Below, one piece after another: positions 8,723 through 20,447 of a stretch of DNA of 64,000 nucleotides (the stretch's first letter is position 1; every line of letters starts with the position of its first letter). The DNA is from Owenia fusiformis (Eukaryota; Annelida; Polychaeta; Sabellida; Oweniidae): contig CAIIXF020000011.1 of assembly GCA_903813345.2 (NCBI GenBank), positions 18,211,754-18,275,753 on the forward strand, written 5' to 3'. The position numbers were made by a program, and so were the translations under genes. Under the pieces are notes generated by a model that was not told where the DNA came from, made no database searches, and saw only the letters and a list, made by a program, of their open reading frames with translations.

Positions 8723-11462
8723 TAGCTCACATGGTGAGCTTTTGCAATCACTCACTTGTCCGTCTGTCTGTCCGTCCGTCTGTACGTCCGTCCGTCTGTA
8801 CGTCCGTCCGTCTGTCCTTCAACAATAGTGGCACGTTTTAAAACCTCTGTCGATAGGATTCCTGTTTTAAGTTATTTCTGATCAACATCAATACAGAAAA
8901 CCCCCCTATGACTCCTGGTTCAAAAGCTCGCCTATTTTCAAAATGGCCGTCACTTTTGTCTCGCGAAATTCACTTTTAGCCCATTTCCTAGCTAACCTCT
9001 GTCGATAGGATTCCTGTTTTAAGTTATTTCTGTTCAACATCAATACAGAAAACCTCCCTATGACTCCTGGTTCAAAAGCTCGCCTATTTTCAAAATGGCC
9101 GTCACTTTTGTCTCGCGAAATTCACTTTTGGCCCATTTCCTAGCTTTACAAATAATTTCAGGTGTCCTACATTGTAAAAATCCATGTCAATGTAAAGATT
9201 AGATATATGAAATAATTTTTTTACAAAAAATCAGCGAAAAATTGTATCCATTTTTTTATTTTCAGCCATTTTAGTTAACATTGATTTGTCTATCTGACTC
9301 GCGAAATCCACTTTCTGTCAATAACAGTGGCACGTTTTAAAACCTCTGTCGATAGGATTCCTATTTTAAGTTATTTCTGTTCAACATGAATTCAGAAAAC
9401 TCCCCTATGACTCCTGGTTCAAAAGCTCGCCTATTTTCAAAATGGCCGCCATTTTTGTCTCGCGAAATTCACTTTTGACCCATTTCCTAGCTTTACAAAT
9501 AATTTCAAGTGTCCTACATTGTAGAAATCCATTGCAAAGTAAAGAGTAGATGTATGAAATAATTTTGTTACGAAAAATCAGCGAAAAATTATATCCATTT
9601 ATTTATTTTCAGCCATTTTAGTTAACATTGATTTGTCCATCTGTCTCGCAAAATTCACTTTTGGACCATTTACCTTAAAACCTCTGTCGATAGGATTCCC
9701 ATTTTAAGTTATTTTTGTTCAACATCAATACAAAAAACTCTCCTATGACTCTTGGTTCAAAAGCTCGGCTATTTTCAAAATGGCCGTCACTTTTGTCTCG
9801 CGAAATTCACTTTTGACCCATTTCCTAGCTTTACAAATAATTTCAGGTGTCCTACATTGTAAAAATCCATGTCAATGTAAAGGGTAGATATATGAAATAA
9901 TTTTGTTACAAAAAATCAGCGAAAAATTGTATCCATTTTTTTTCTTTTAAGCCATTTTAGTTAACATTGATTTGTCTATCGGACTCGCGAAATCCACTTT
10001 CTGTGGCACGTTTTAAAACCTCTGTCGATAGGATTGCTGTTTTAAGTTATTTCTGTTCAACATCAATTCAGAAAACTCCCCTATGACTCCTGGTTCAAAA
10101 GCTCGTCTATTTTTACCCTGCGTGCAGAGTCTAGTTAAACTACACTCTGCCTAGTAGAGACCATATTACAGTTTAATAGCCCCACCCCCTCGACGGGTAC
10201 CGGTGACAGTTTGGGTAAAACACTTTTGACCTACGCGCTGCCCTTCCACCAATCAGCGAGCTTCAAGAAACATACGCCAAATGCGTTCTAATTAAATATT
10301 CGCATGGCATTGGTCAATTCCGGGCTCAATGATGACGTCAGAAGGAATGACCATATAAAGAACGTCGGTCAAATTTGGCCGAAGAAAACTGATTGGCGCG
10401 GTGAGTTCACAGGTTTATTTTAGTTTGAAAGAGTGAAGACGAAGCTCTCTTTTAAGAAGTGAAGTCAAACGAATGCAAAGGGTAGCCTATTTTCAATATG
10501 GCCGCCATTTTTGTCTCGCGAAATTCACTTTTGACCCATTTCCTAGCTTTACAAATAATTTCAAGTGTCCTACATTGTAAAAATCCATGTCAATGTAAAG
10601 AGTAGATGTATGAAATAATTTTGTTACGAAAAATCAGCGAAAAATTATATCCATTTATTTATTTTCAGCCATTTTAGTTAACATTTGATTTGTCCATCTG
10701 TCTCGCAAAATCCACTTTTGGACCATTTACCTTAAACCCTCTGTCGATAGGATTCCCATTTTAAGTTAATTTTGTTCAACATCAATACAAAAAACTCTCC
10801 TATGACCCTTGGTTCAAAAGCTCGCCTATTTTCAAAATGGTTGCCATTCTTGTTCCGCGAAATTCACTTTTTGCCCATTTCCTAGCTTTACATTTTAGCT
10901 TTAATTTCAGCTGTCCTGCATTGTAAAAAGCCATGTCACTGTTAAAGGTAGTTCTATGAAATAATTTTGTTACAAAAAATCAGCAAAATATTATATCCGT
11001 TTTTTTATTTTCAGCCATTTTAGTTAACATTGATTTGTCCATCTGTCTCGCGAAATCCTCTTTTGGACCATTTGCTCAAAACCTCTGTCGATAGGATTCC
11101 AGTTTCAAGTTATTTTTGTTCAACAAAAAACTCCCTTATGACTCCTGGTTCAAAAGCTTGCCTGATTTCAAAATGGTCGCCATTTTTGTCTCGCGAAATT
11201 CAATTTTGGCCCATTTCCTAGCTTTACAAATAATTTCAGGTGTCTTGCATTGCAAAAAGCCATGTCACTGTAAAGAGTAGTTGAATGAAATAATTTTGTT
11301 GCAAATTATTGGCAAAAAATTATATCCGTTTTTTTTTTCAGCCATTTTAATTGACTGAGAGACAGATGGCTTGAAATAATTTTGTAACAAAAAATCAGCA
11401 AAAAATTATATCCGTTTTTTTCTGTCACCATGTGAGCCCAGTACCCATGGTACTAATTTTTT
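8723..11462 (+). mobile_element. ~2.7 kb 'AGCTCACATGGTGAGC' element, copy 1, built of ~340 bp internal repeats
   Basis: The left end has the palindrome AGCTCACATGGTGAGC followed by a (gtccgtctgt)n stretch. The right end reads 'accatgtgagcccagtaccc' then 'atggtactaattttttt'. In between are about seven imperfect units sharing 'aacctctgtcgataggattc', 'tatgactcctggttcaaaagc', 'tctcgcgaaattcactttt', 'atgaaataattttgttac' and 'agccattttagttaacattg'. Copy 2 at 32576-34909 has the same order of variant units, so both descend from one multi-unit element rather than separate expansions. This copy also holds a 371 bp insertion at 10114-10484. No transposase ORF is seen, so it is non-autonomous. Confidence 0.85.
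10114..10484. mobile_element. 371 bp insertion with TACCCT ends, 9 bp target duplication and promoter-like motifs
   Basis: Copy 2 of the host element reads straight through this site ('gctcgcctattttcaaaatgg'). Here the same stretch is split, with GTCTATTTT at 10105-10113 and GCCTATTTT at 10485-10493. The insert begins TACCCTGCGTGC and ends GCAAAGGGTA, so it has short inverted ends. Inside are 'ccaccaatcagcg' and two reversed CCAAT words (attgg), a perfect CRE (atgacgtcag) and a TATA-like 'catataaag', arranged as in a polymerase II promoter. No ORF of note. The terminal and TSD features fit a Mutator-like or hAT-like non-autonomous element. Confidence 0.8.
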
Positions 11463-11645
11463 TGTCTAAAAATGCTTTTTTCCCTTCAAAAATAGACCTT
11501 CTTCGAGGTCACTTTTTAAAACAAGACCCACTTCAGTTGATCTTGAGACTCTAAAGATTATTCTACTTGTAAGTGTTCAGATTTATAGGTTTGACTGTTA
11601 CAATGCACAATACATAATGTTTATATTTTCAGATTCAGGTACATA

Positions 11646-13176
11646 ATGACTTCATTCACAGAACAATTGGATATTGACCTTGGATTGGTGGTACCAAGCA
11701 CAAATGGTTTGCCAAAACCCCAGAAGTCCTGTGATGATAAGTGCGCAAACTGCAAGAAGGAATTTGAAAGAAGGAACGGTGGATACAAGCGTTTCTCATT
11801 ATCAGCCAAAATTCCTGGATTAGACATTTCTGGAGGTGAAGCCTTGCGCTATATTATAGGCAAGCCGTTAACTTCCACAAAGCCTCGTTCTAGATTTTTT
11901 TGTGCACAGTGCTGGAGCAGTGTTGTTGCAGCATCGAAGTACAAAAAAACAGTTGATAAATTTAAAGCTCTCACTAGCCCCACAAGTTATGTCGGGGTAA
12001 ATTCAGTTTTCACTAAACCAACAATTAATCTCGGGAAAAGATCAGCTAATAATGATGCAGTCCCACAAACAAGTACTCAAACATTACCAGATAAGGTGAG
12101 TGTGTCAGTACAGATTTCAAATAGATTGTTGGTTGATGGTTGTAATTTGTAACCATGCCACTCAAATGGACAAGATAAAAATTTCAATAGAGTGATTTTG
12201 CAGTTTTGCTTCTTTAAAGATATCTTCATCATGAATAAATAGGTGTTCAACATGTAACTGTTGAGTAAGTGTTAGTGATCTCCCCATCATTAAAGAGCAA
12301 AAGAATAATGTATCTTATTGACAATATGAATATTATACATATGCCCTCAATTCTACCTGCACCTTCACCAAAATTGTGAAATATAGTACACAGTGTCCAT
12401 AAAGTTTCTTTACACTTACAATATGAACTCAATGTAAAGTGTAAAGAGACTTTATGGTCAACCTGTATATTTGGACTAAACAGTACAGCATCCTGTTGTG
12501 AAAAGTTCAACAAGAGAACAATGACCATGATAAAGGATCTTAAATTGTTTTTCATGTTGCATTGAATTACGGGCCTCCTAGACTTCCATTAACGCAAACA
12601 TCAGTTCTGACCTCGTGAACTACGTTCATTACACTCGAACCAGAATTCTCATATTGCAAATGAGAAATCTTAAGTCCTGCACCTCCATTTCCTCGCTTCT
12701 GAACTGATGTTCACGTTGGCGGAAGTCTAGGATGCCTGAATAAGATATGCCAATATATGGCAGCCATGTCTTTTTTATTTAAAAATTAATAACGATACTT
12801 GTAATGTATGCATGTTTGTTTACATTTTCAGAGTCAGAAGAGATTGAACATAATGTCACTAGTACGAAATATAAAAGCCAAGAAACAAAAAGCTAATTAT
12901 CATAGAATATGGAACCCCATTAAATCAAAAATTGATAGCCGTAATTATAAAGCAGGCTTGAGAGCTTTCATAAATGCAACAAAAACTACAAAGAAACACT
13001 TTAGGACCATCGTAAAATCTAAAATTAGAGGTGAAGTTAAGGCGATTGGAAAATTGAAAGATCTGACATTTTCATCATCAGAAAGTAAAATGGAAAAATT
13101 GATGGAGACTGCTCCACTTCTTTATGCAGCAGTACAAACTGCTATGACGGAGGCATACAGTATAAAGAATTGGGAC
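11646..13176 (+). CDS. Unrecognised protein with N-terminal CxxC...CxxC segment (two exons seen, 3' end unresolved)
   Basis: Exon A: ATG 11646 to 12095, donor gtgagt, 150 codons; the ATG follows an acceptor-like 'ttttcag' at about 11625-11631, so a 5' UTR intron is likely. Exon B: 12832-13176, 115 codons, acceptor 'tacattttcag', donor gtgtatg. Both junctions are phase 0 and join in frame. The protein has cysteines at about 29, 33, 36 and then 86, 89 (C33-x2-C36 and C86-x2-C89), a likely zinc-binding pair. A very basic Lys/Arg-rich segment follows in exon B, then a helical-looking region. I do not recognise the family; such basic, cysteine-paired proteins are common among repeated or transposon-derived invertebrate genes, but that is inference. 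The reading frame stays open past exon B. A possible last exon after 'ttcag' at 14416 would add about 19 codons. The missing remainder suggests a partial or decayed gene. Confidence 0.55.
12096..12831 (+). other. Intron of the unrecognised gene, containing an inverted repeat
   Basis: Contains a pair 'cctagacttccattaacgcaaacatcagttctgacctcgtg' / 'cctcgcttctgaactgatgttcacgttggcggaagtctagg' (about 12567-12735) that folds back, probably a small MITE. The 102-residue minus-strand ORF has no domain signature. Confidence 0.5.
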
Positions 13177-14906
13177 GTGTATGTTTTAATACGATTTTTG
13201 TTCTTCTGCATGTAAATTGTACAAGATATAGAGAAACTTAAAGTAATCATGTACACATTAACTTCCTAACATAAAAATTCTTACATTTAAGGTGGGTTTT
13301 TATAACAATATTTATTTTTTCGTGAAGTCACTCAGTAAAATTACGTAAAGTGATTGTGACTGAAATCAGGAAGACAAAATTTGAGATACACAAACAAAAT
13401 TGCTAGTAAAAAATTATTTAAAAAAGTGTTCCAGAGACTCAAATCTAGGCTAAAGTTTTATTTGAAGTACATTACCTTATTAAAGGGTTCCGATTAGCAT
13501 CCCGTATAAAAACAATATGGCGGCTCCAGGCAAATCAACTGGATCAGTCCATTTTTAAGAAATAAGGGGAGTTCTGCAAAATCCAGTTTATTGAAATTGT
13601 CTTTGAGATAAAGTAATCCGTTTATAATGATTTGAAAACGTTATCCAAAGAGTGATTGCGTTCAAAGAATACATGTACAACAGCCAATATAAATCCTTGT
13701 ATTAGAAACCGGTTTGTCTTGCCAGGTCCATGGTCTTGCTTTGTTTCATTTGTAGGATATTTCATATGCCAAGCTGTGTGCTATTACGTTATGGGGAAAT
13801 TTAGATTCCAATTTTTCCTTATTATACACAAATAGAAGATCCTGAAACTTCACCCATAAATGTGGAATTGATTTGTCAAAATAAAAATCACCCTTTTATA
13901 AATGTGTGACGATCTATAATATACTTATGCTATATAACAGTTAGAGGTGTTGACACAGCGACCTCCAACCTGTAAACCCTTGAGTATTATTCCGGGATCG
14001 GGATTTTTATACTAAACGGTGAGCAACACCAGAAACGAGCGTTCGATTTGCTAAACGATATGCGTCACCCTTTAAGCAGGTAGAGGTGTATGAAGAACAC
14101 AGAAGAAATTGCCATATTGAAAAGGTTCTATTAAAGTTTGAACATCATGGTGCAGAGAAATCGTAATTTTCCTGAGTGGCTTCCTGAAAAAATAAGTTAT
14201 AAGTCACCTTAACAATAAAGTTTATAGGGGGATATGTAGTTTCTAGTATCCATGTCCATTGATTTTTTCCACAGCCAAAATTTTGTCAATTGAAAGGATT
14301 GGAAAAAATTACACCCTATCTCCCTTGAGAAGTGTCTGACAGGCCTGGCCAAATATGTGCAAGAATTTGTCATTAGGCCTACTATTTAACTTACTTTATT
14401 CTTTGTTTGTTTCAGCATTGGAAAAACGTTAAAGGCAAGATTAGAGACTGTTTTTGGTGGTATATTGGGCCCTAAGAGACAGCGATTGGGTTTTACTTAA
14501 GCTATACTGTCCAGTGGGAACCATACGATACCAAGAAAGATCAAATAAGCATGTGTGGATCACTGCCTCTAATCGTTCAATATCTCAGATAAAGAGAAAG
14601 AGGTAGTCACGTAATATACAGTGAATTGATCAAAACTGACTGAGCGCGTCTTAATGGGAGAGGTTAGATAGAATAACTTTATCTCAAATAATCTTAAACA
14701 CAGATTGGATTATCTGTACAAGAGATGATGTCTCATTGTCAGAGGTTGCGATAGAACTAAAATAATTCATATCCCCCTTCTCTCCATAGAGTGAAATTTT
14801 AAAATGTCATTTTAGGCTCCTTTACCTTAACAAAATTCACCCCATTATTCCATAGCTGTTGAGCTCTGTTGACATTTGGACATCATCCCCAAACAACAAT
14901 ACGTTC
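13177..14906. other. Probable 3' intron or flank of the unrecognised gene
   Basis: No named gene. An acceptor-like 'tttgtttcag' precedes 14416. Two frames stay open after it: phase 0 gives a short tail ending at 'taa' about 57 nt on, and another gives about 27 codons. Neither can be chosen without transcript data. Confidence 0.3.
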
Positions 14907-15111
14907 CAGTGATCTCCCCAGCATTATAGCAAGTAGGCGCAGCACCTACCTGAGATTTTAAAACAGGCTTGCACCCACCTGAAAATCCATTTGCACCCAC
15001 TTGAAAATGAGAAAGGTCATAAAAAATGGGCATATTTTTACCAGTTTTGGTCTGAATTGTGAAAATGAGAATTTTGCATTCACTTGAGAAAAAATGCTGG
15101 GGAGGACACTG
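14907..15111. mobile_element. ~205 bp MITE, 'CAGTGATCTCCCCAGCATT' family (copy 1)
   Basis: Ends cagtgatctccccagcatt and aatgctggggaggacactg are inverted. The interior has 'caggcttgcacccacctg' and 'atttgcacccacttg', followed by a sequence that folds back on itself. A close copy lies at 51947-52148 and a reversed, end-less copy at about 25025-25195. ORFs across these copies are shared because the repeat is shared. Confidence 0.85.
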
Positions 15112-15386
15112 AGTTTTTTTTAAATTCGCGAAATATAATAGCTGCGAAATTCCTCCAGTTCTAATGGGCTTAATAAGAAGCCAAAATTATTGGATGAAGG
15201 AACAACCATGGCTGATATCAAAGTCGAAAGGAAAGAGTGATCCTGTATGACAAATCCGCTGAGATTAATAGCTGGGAAATTTCAAAAAACTGAAAATTAG
15301 TGAAATATAATAGCTGCAAAATTTCAAACTGCCAAAAACGCGAAATATTATAGCTCAAATATTAGTGGGAGTACAGTATGATATTG
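15112..15386. repeat. Degenerate repeat with 'cgaaatataatagctgc' words
   Basis: 'gcgaaatataatagctgcgaaatt', 'attaatagctgggaaatttc', 'gaaatataatagctgcaaaat' and 'gcgaaatattatagctc' recur, with a fold-back end 'agtgggagtacagta'. Probably an old MITE. Confidence 0.45.
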
Positions 15387-15747
15387 CTCTATGCTCGAAT
15401 TCATCATTTGACTTAACAATAGTCAGTTTACTAGTATTGTATAGATTATGTAACTTTACAATAACAATGTAATGTACATATTTTAAATGTTACATAACTT
15501 ATGCATACATATAATCTGCAAATTGGAATCTGCTGCGACATTTACCAATCACATATGGATTGTGGAATCAGTGATATGGCATTTGCTATAGGCCTAATGA
15601 TAATAATATGCTGAAGACATGCTGAGTAGTGTCAGAGCGTTGCTTGCAATGATTTCAAGAATTATTAATGTTTACTCAAATATAAGATTTCTGTTAGATT
15701 GTTCAACCAAATTGTGTTATTTTGTTGCTTTTTGATTTTGCAAAGGT
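15387..15747 (-). repeat. Inverted partner of the 2139-2681 dispersed repeat, uninterrupted copy
   Basis: Its reverse complement matches 2139-2681 along about 360 bp, apart from the MITE insertion present only in that copy. It gives the pre-insertion state of that site. Confidence 0.8.
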
Positions 15748-15753
15748 CTATGT

Positions 15754-17947
15754 CATACCTGCCAACCTACCGTATTTTTACGGGAATCTACCGTAAATTT
15801 TTCGTTTTTCCGTAAAAAAATGACAAACTACCGTAAAAAAATACCATTTTTTCCCGTAAAAACGCCCGTAAAAAATCTACCGTATTTTTTTCGTAATCTA
15901 CCGTAAATTTTCTTTGTAAAAAAACTCGTTTATTCCATGAGAACGGCGGTAAAATCTACCGTAAATTTTCGAAAATCTACCGTATTTCTGCTAAAATCAA
16001 CAGTATTTTTGTTCAAACTACCGTAAAATTTCCCGTTATTGTTATTGGGAAATGCTGAAAAATTGAAGTCTTCCTGTACTGTCCCTGTAATATTCCTTCA
16101 CCAACCCGGTATCGGCAGGTCTGTGGTTATCAGGTTATTGCGCATTTATCTAAGTAAGCTTGCGTGTAATCAGTCCAAACACCAACTACCACTAGCTAGA
16201 AAGAATTCTTTCTGCCATGATTTTTGTAGTTAACCAAACCCTTTTGTACACGGATCTTTATTCCGAATGCAACAAAAATATGATTTTAGTTGCGCTTCAT
16301 CTAAATAAATGAGTGGAAATGCGTATGCATATTTAGCGTATGAAATATGCGTAGTTTGATTTGTTATGATCAGTAATGAACGACACATATACATTATACA
16401 TAGTTTAATCAATTTGTTTACAGAACGATAAAATGTTGTATTTTTCATCAGAACACATTATCAGTAACAAATGCTTAATTAAAAAATAAAGCATTGAGTT
16501 CTGGTTTATTATAAAAGTATTGTGATATCCGAATCTGAACTATGTCTCAGGGGAAAGGTTTCGGCAAATGCTCATAACAAATTATTTTTGAAAGACAATT
16601 GATCTGTACTTATTTTCTATTTGTGCCAGACAAACACATTGATATCATTAGAGACTTGCGAGTGAACAAATCAATATTTAATACCATATGATTCCAATGT
16701 TATATGAACATTATGTCTGTCATTTCAATTCGTTGAAATGATAGATCATCTAAGATGGTGAGTAAAAACGTGTAAAATCCATATTTTGTATTTCAGTAAA
16801 TGTTTCATTCATGGAATTTCCAAACATCCTGATATCTAAAAAAACTGGTTAGAAGGTGAGTAAAAGTGGAGATATGAATATTGTGTTCGTATTTTGAATC
16901 AATCTAGATTTATTGTAAAAAAGTTGTATATGTACATTTTGCTGAAACATTAAAATCCAAAGTTGCTGTCAGTCCATTGTAGGCATGGTAAATGAAGAAT
17001 AAAAAGTGTTTAGTCTCTATTTATTCTTGAAAATAGTATATCTATTTTTTCTTGAAAATAATAGTTTCGTATAATTCCCAGGTGGTAGTTCTGCTTTACA
17101 AACTGTAATTATCAAAATCACTCTTGCAGTAAAATATGTATTCACAATAACAACAACAATATGACCACGTAAACATTGTATTAATATAGAAAACCGCATT
17201 GTATAAAGGTTAAACTACCGCATTTTTCAAAATCTACCGAAAAATACCGCATTTTGGCAAATCTTCATCAAAAGTACCAGTTTTTCAAAAAATTACCGTA
17301 AAAACTACTGCAATTTTCAAAATCTACCGTAAAACTACCGCATTTTTTCAAAATCTTCCGCAAAAGTACCGGTATTTCAAAAAATTACCGTAAAAACTAC
17401 CGCAATTTTCACAATCTACCGTAAAACTACCGCATTTTTTCAAAATTTTCAGCAAAACTACCGGTTTTTCAAAAAACTTCCGTAAAAACTACCGCATTTT
17501 TTCAAAATCTACCGTAAAACTACCGCATTAAACTACCGGTTTTTCAAAAAACTACCGTAAAAACTACCGCATTTTTAAAAATCTACCGTAAAACTACCGC
17601 ATTTTTCTAAATCTTCCGCAAAACTACCGCTTTTTTCAAATTTCTACCGCAAAATTACACTTTTTTCAAAATCTACCCAATCCCTCTGAAACTACAGTAT
17701 TTTTTTAAAATCTACCGCAAAAACTACCGTATTTTTTAAATCTACCGCAAAAACTACCGTTTTTTTTAAAAATCTACCGCAAAAACTACCGTTTTTTCTA
17801 AAATCTACCGCAAAAACTACCGCAATTTTGTTGAAAAATACCGCAAAAACTACCGTATTTTGAAAAAATCTACCGAAAAAATACAGCAATTTTAAAAAAA
17901 TCTACCGCAAAATTTTGGTCTTAGGTTGGCACTCCTTGGCAGGTATG
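15754..17947. mobile_element. 2.2 kb TIR element filled with a 'ctaccgtaaaa' satellite
   Basis: The left end CATACCTGCCAACCtaccg and right end ggttggcactccttGGCAGGTATG are inverted repeats (the right arm carries about 8 extra bases), with 'tatgt' on both outer sides as a possible target duplication. The left ~270 bp and right ~730 bp are arrays of about 20-25 bp units (ctaccgtaaaa, ctaccgcattttt, ctaccgcaaaa). The middle (about 16037-17205) is unique-looking AT-rich DNA. The minus-strand ORF at 17692-17889 is repeat translation ('VVFAVDF' periods). Confidence 0.8.
16037..17205. other. Non-satellite core inside the ctaccg element
   Basis: About 1.17 kb without the ctaccg word. Short ORFs only; no transposase motif seen. 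It may be the ancestral interior of the element or a later insertion. Confidence 0.4.
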
Positions 17948-18132
17948 TATGTGCAGTATGGCAAGTGATTAGACAGTCAGATCTGGATGTTCGACCTTTC
18001 TCTACAAAAATGACAATAGGAGATGACACCCCAACATGCCCAATGTCATCATCCTAGGAATCTGGGTGTATGTAAAACACCGACCACCAACCGGTCAACC
18101 AGTTATGGATCGATGTGCGTGCACACTCTTAA

Positions 18133-18486
18133 GGATGTTCCCTGGACGAAGTTGAAAACGATGAACACCAACCCCTAATTTTTCTTTTCAAAATGTGAAG
18201 TACATAGCATAACTAAGTGTTTCTGTGAGTTTAAGAAAAAGTTAAATATTCAAAAGTGTGTTTTGGGGTGAAAACCTGATTTTTAACATGGGTTTCAATG
18301 AGAAAGTGCCACGCCCACTTTTGTCAAATATTGACACTTTAGAGGCCTCTTGCTCAGAAAAAAGCACACTAACATATGGTTTTTAAAGTTTTAATATTCT
18401 TTGTTGCCCGTGAGAATCCCAGAAAACCATTTTTGAGAAAAAGTTAAATACTATTGAATATTTTCCTATCTGACCAGGGAACATCC
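18133..18486. mobile_element. 354 bp TTAA-type MITE
   Basis: Flanked by TTAA at 18129-18132 and 18487-18490. Inverted ends GGATGTTCCCTGG and CCAGGGAACATCC are perfect over 13 bp (17 bp with the TTAA). TTAA duplication is typical of Kolobok and piggyBac superfamilies. No ORF. Confidence 0.9.
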
Positions 18487-18750
18487 TTAAGCAAAATTGT
18501 TTTGAAAGTACATGTTCACGGCCCGGTGATCGTACAAAATGAACGCCTATGGAGGGGGGAGTAGGCGATTTCTGCAAGAAAGATTTATTTTTTCAAGAGA
18601 AAGTTTACAAATGAATTGCCAAATGAATAGGCGCATTACATGGCAAAATATGTTAGATCTACTAGTATATTTTTGAATTGATACGCTTCTAAGATATGAG
18701 ATCTACTAAAAAGGCGCATAGTCACCAACGTACAAAAGTCAATGTAAGGG

Positions 18751-19138
18751 TACGTTATTATCACACTAATGATATCATTGGCTATTTAAAGTTTCCATAC
18801 GTTTTAAAAATAATCGAAAAAAATTAACGGAGGGGGGAGTAACGTGCATTTAAGACATGTTACTTGAATTTATTCATATAACTCCAAATTTTCCCATTTT
18901 TCATTCTCCAGAGATGTAATATCCTGTTTCTTACTGAGGTTCTGAGTTAAGTTTTTTTCAAATACGAGTACTTGTGAATTTGTTCCATCTTAAACTAAAA
19001 GACATATTACTCCCCCTCCCCTCCGTTCACCCCCCCCCCCCCCTAGTTCAATATTATTTTTTTCGATTATTTTTTGTATAACACATGGAAACTAACTTTA
19101 AAAAGCGAGCAACGTCATTAAAGTTGTGATAATAACAA
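18751..19138. mobile_element. ~390 bp MITE with long imperfect inverted arms
   Basis: 'gttattatcacac...taaagtttccatacgtttt...aataatcgaaaaaaattaacggaggggggagtaa' reappears reversed at the right end ('tccccctcccctccgttc', 'ttttttcgattatttttt', 'aaactaactttaaaa', 'gtgataataaca'). The arms are about 100 bp. Non-coding. Confidence 0.7.
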
Positions 19139-19669
19139 TGAAATTCTTTGTCAAGTTCACTGCCTGTGATGTTTTGGCAATTTATTTAACAAATAAAAAT
19201 ATATAGAAAAAATATATAGAAACTAGACCAGATCTTTCTGAAACGATGAAAGCATCATATTGCTCATATTTCATCCTCGTGTTGTACCTTACCCTGCGCG
19301 TTCAACTGTCACGCTTAATTTTGTACACACCATGTGTTTTTACTATACTCAATGGTCCACACGTACGTTAACTGTTTTAAATACTAATTGATGACATTAT
19401 CATTACAATATGTGTTGTTGCCAAACAAAACGTTGTAAAACGTAGATCAAAATTATACATTAGGTGGAAGGGGCATCAAATGAACGGAAATGTATTTTAA
19501 GCAAAAGCTAAATGTTTTTTGTTTTAATGTTATTTTATCCTCAAGTCTTGATATACAAACAAATCAGAAACAAATACTAAACAAATATTTCTCGACTATC
19601 GCAATGGTAGAAATGGTTGGTGTACGTGTACAGACATTAAAAATATTTGTTTCGAACTTGATTTATCCC
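19139..19669. other. Intergenic, nothing recognised
   Basis: AT-rich DNA; only the upstream, frameless part of the ORF that runs into the LINE fragment. Confidence 0.4.
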
Positions 19670-20033
19670 ATCGTAAATTTGAAACACTGGACTATATCCG
19701 ACTGGCTGCAGCTAAATCAAGGCTTTTTTCAAACCACACAGAAAAATGGAAAAGGGATATTACTTCACAAGATAAATTGCGCACATATATTACATTCAAA
19801 AGTGAACCCACAACTGAAATGTATGTCAAGTGTCAACTAACATTGTCACAACGTTCACTTATAGCAACTTAGAAGTGGAATCCTACCACTAGCAATAGAG
19901 ACGGGGAGATACTCACAACCAAGAAAAACACCAATACAAGACAGACTGTGCCATGTTTGCAATTTAAATAAAGTTGAAGATGAGAAACATTTTATATTCA
20001 TTTTTAACACCAGATACTGATTCATTTATAGAT
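19670..20033 (+). pseudogene. 3' fragment of a LINE (non-LTR retrotransposon) reverse-transcriptase ORF
   Basis: In one plus frame the sequence reads KWKRDITSQDKLRTYITF and then VKCQLTLSQRSLIA. After one frame change at about 19870 it reads LRSGILPLAIETGRYSQPRK, then DRLCHVCNLNKVEDEKHFIF. The 'LRxGxLPLxIETGRY...P...RxCxxC...VEDExHFL' pattern is the usual C-terminal end of ORF2 in many animal LINE families. Only the end is present, it carries a frame change, and no poly-A or tandem 3' tail is obvious, so it is a dead 5'-truncated copy. Exact clade not assigned. Confidence 0.75.
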
Positions 20034-20447
20034 ATATTTAAAATGGATCAAGACTATCAAAAAAAATTGCAAACTATTTGAACTGTATGCACTTTTGCAG
20101 ATGGTTCCCGTTCCCATGGGCAGATGAAGCGGTATACAACACCCCCTCACTGCGGCGCTCAGTGGGTGTATGTAGCTGTTACGCACAGTACGCCCGTGCG
20201 TACAAAATGATCTTGAAAAAATTAAACAAAACGGAATGGCTCCAGGACCGACAATTGTCGGTACTGGAGACTGTCCAGGGGTATTTGCTGGGGTACCGAC
20301 AATTGTCGGCACTCTATCGTCAACTAGTAGTGCCAGATAGAGAACCGACAATTGTCGGTACGCAAGTGGCTGCTACGTGTTTTTGCTAGAGAGCCGACAA
20401 TTTCATAAATAAATCCACTACTTTTACTTTGGAAATAACCTCATCAC

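Noticed and set aside
10114-10484. Solo LTR of a retrovirus-like element
   Set aside because: The ends are TACCCT inverted repeats rather than TG...CA, and the target duplication is 9 bp rather than 4-6 bp.
17692-17889. Minus-strand ORF with periodic 'VVFAVDF' peptides
   Set aside because: It is the translation of the ctaccg satellite; no gene.
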